6,596 nucleotides of DNA from Spirosoma sp. GTDB lineage: Bacteria; Bacteroidota; Bacteroidia; Cytophagales; Spirosomataceae. Positions 6,580-6,596 of this stretch are shown in pieces. Positions within the stretch are counted from its first letter, which is position 1. The number at the start of each line of letters is the position of its first letter. Where the stretch lies: contig JANXVQ010000669.1 of the NCBI GenBank assembly GCA_025351545.1, forward strand, positions 1-6,596, given 5' to 3'. A program made the translations under genes and the position numbers. The notes under the pieces are model-generated. The model made no database searches. It was not told where the DNA came from and worked only from the letters and a program-made list of their open reading frames with translations.

Positions 6580-6596
6580 AAAAAAGGCGTTTATCC
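6580..6596 (-). terminator. Probable half of a terminator for a convergent gene beyond the window
   Basis: Six A (6580-6585) followed by GGCGTTTATCC at the window edge read on the minus strand as a GC-containing stem arm followed by six T. This is the expected tail of an intrinsic terminator for a minus-strand gene further right. The other arm lies outside the window, so the call is incomplete. Confidence 0.4.

Noticed and set aside
1..6596. CRISPR array, tRNA, rRNA, insertion sequence or transposase
   Set aside because: No regularly spaced repeats, no cloverleaf-like or rRNA-like stretch, and no transposase or integrase motifs in any main frame.

Overview
The window looks like a chromosomal segment from a Bacteroidota bacterium, most likely of the Cytophagales (Spirosoma-like). 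This rests on three things: moderate GC with AT-rich gene leaders, no Shine-Dalgarno sequence before any of the four main start codons, and a single-chain secreted M16 peptidase whose signal peptide ends in 'SSA|Q'. The genus is an inference. All four main genes lie on the + strand.

Region 1 (1-3335) is a probable three-gene operon with gaps of about 80 and 65 bases. Gene 1 (33-746) encodes a soluble protein with a short N-terminal peptide, a proline-rich linker and a C-terminal alpha/beta domain. That domain resembles, by eye, the psi subunit (HolD) of the DNA polymerase III clamp loader. Genes 2 (826-1905) and 3 (1971-3335) encode two different membrane proteins built on one plan: N-terminal coiled coil, four membrane segments, C-terminal coiled coil. 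I do not recognise either as a named family. They may be diverged duplicates that form a complex.

Region 2 (3336-3686) is about 350 bases without a credible gene. It holds a 12-bp palindrome inside a larger imperfect stem, a perfect 14-bp-arm hairpin with a second inner stem, a 9-bp direct repeat, and the AT-rich leader of the next gene.

Region 3 (3687-6497) is a secreted insulinase-family (M16) zinc metallopeptidase of 936 residues. Its N-terminal half has an intact HxxEH...E site, and its C-terminal half is catalytically dead. It is followed by a strong rho-independent terminator (6503-6545). The last bases look like half of another terminator, for a convergent gene beyond the window.

The least explained part is the pairing of a HolD-like protein with two four-pass coiled-coil membrane proteins. 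The peptidase appears to be a separate transcription unit with a housekeeping periplasmic role.
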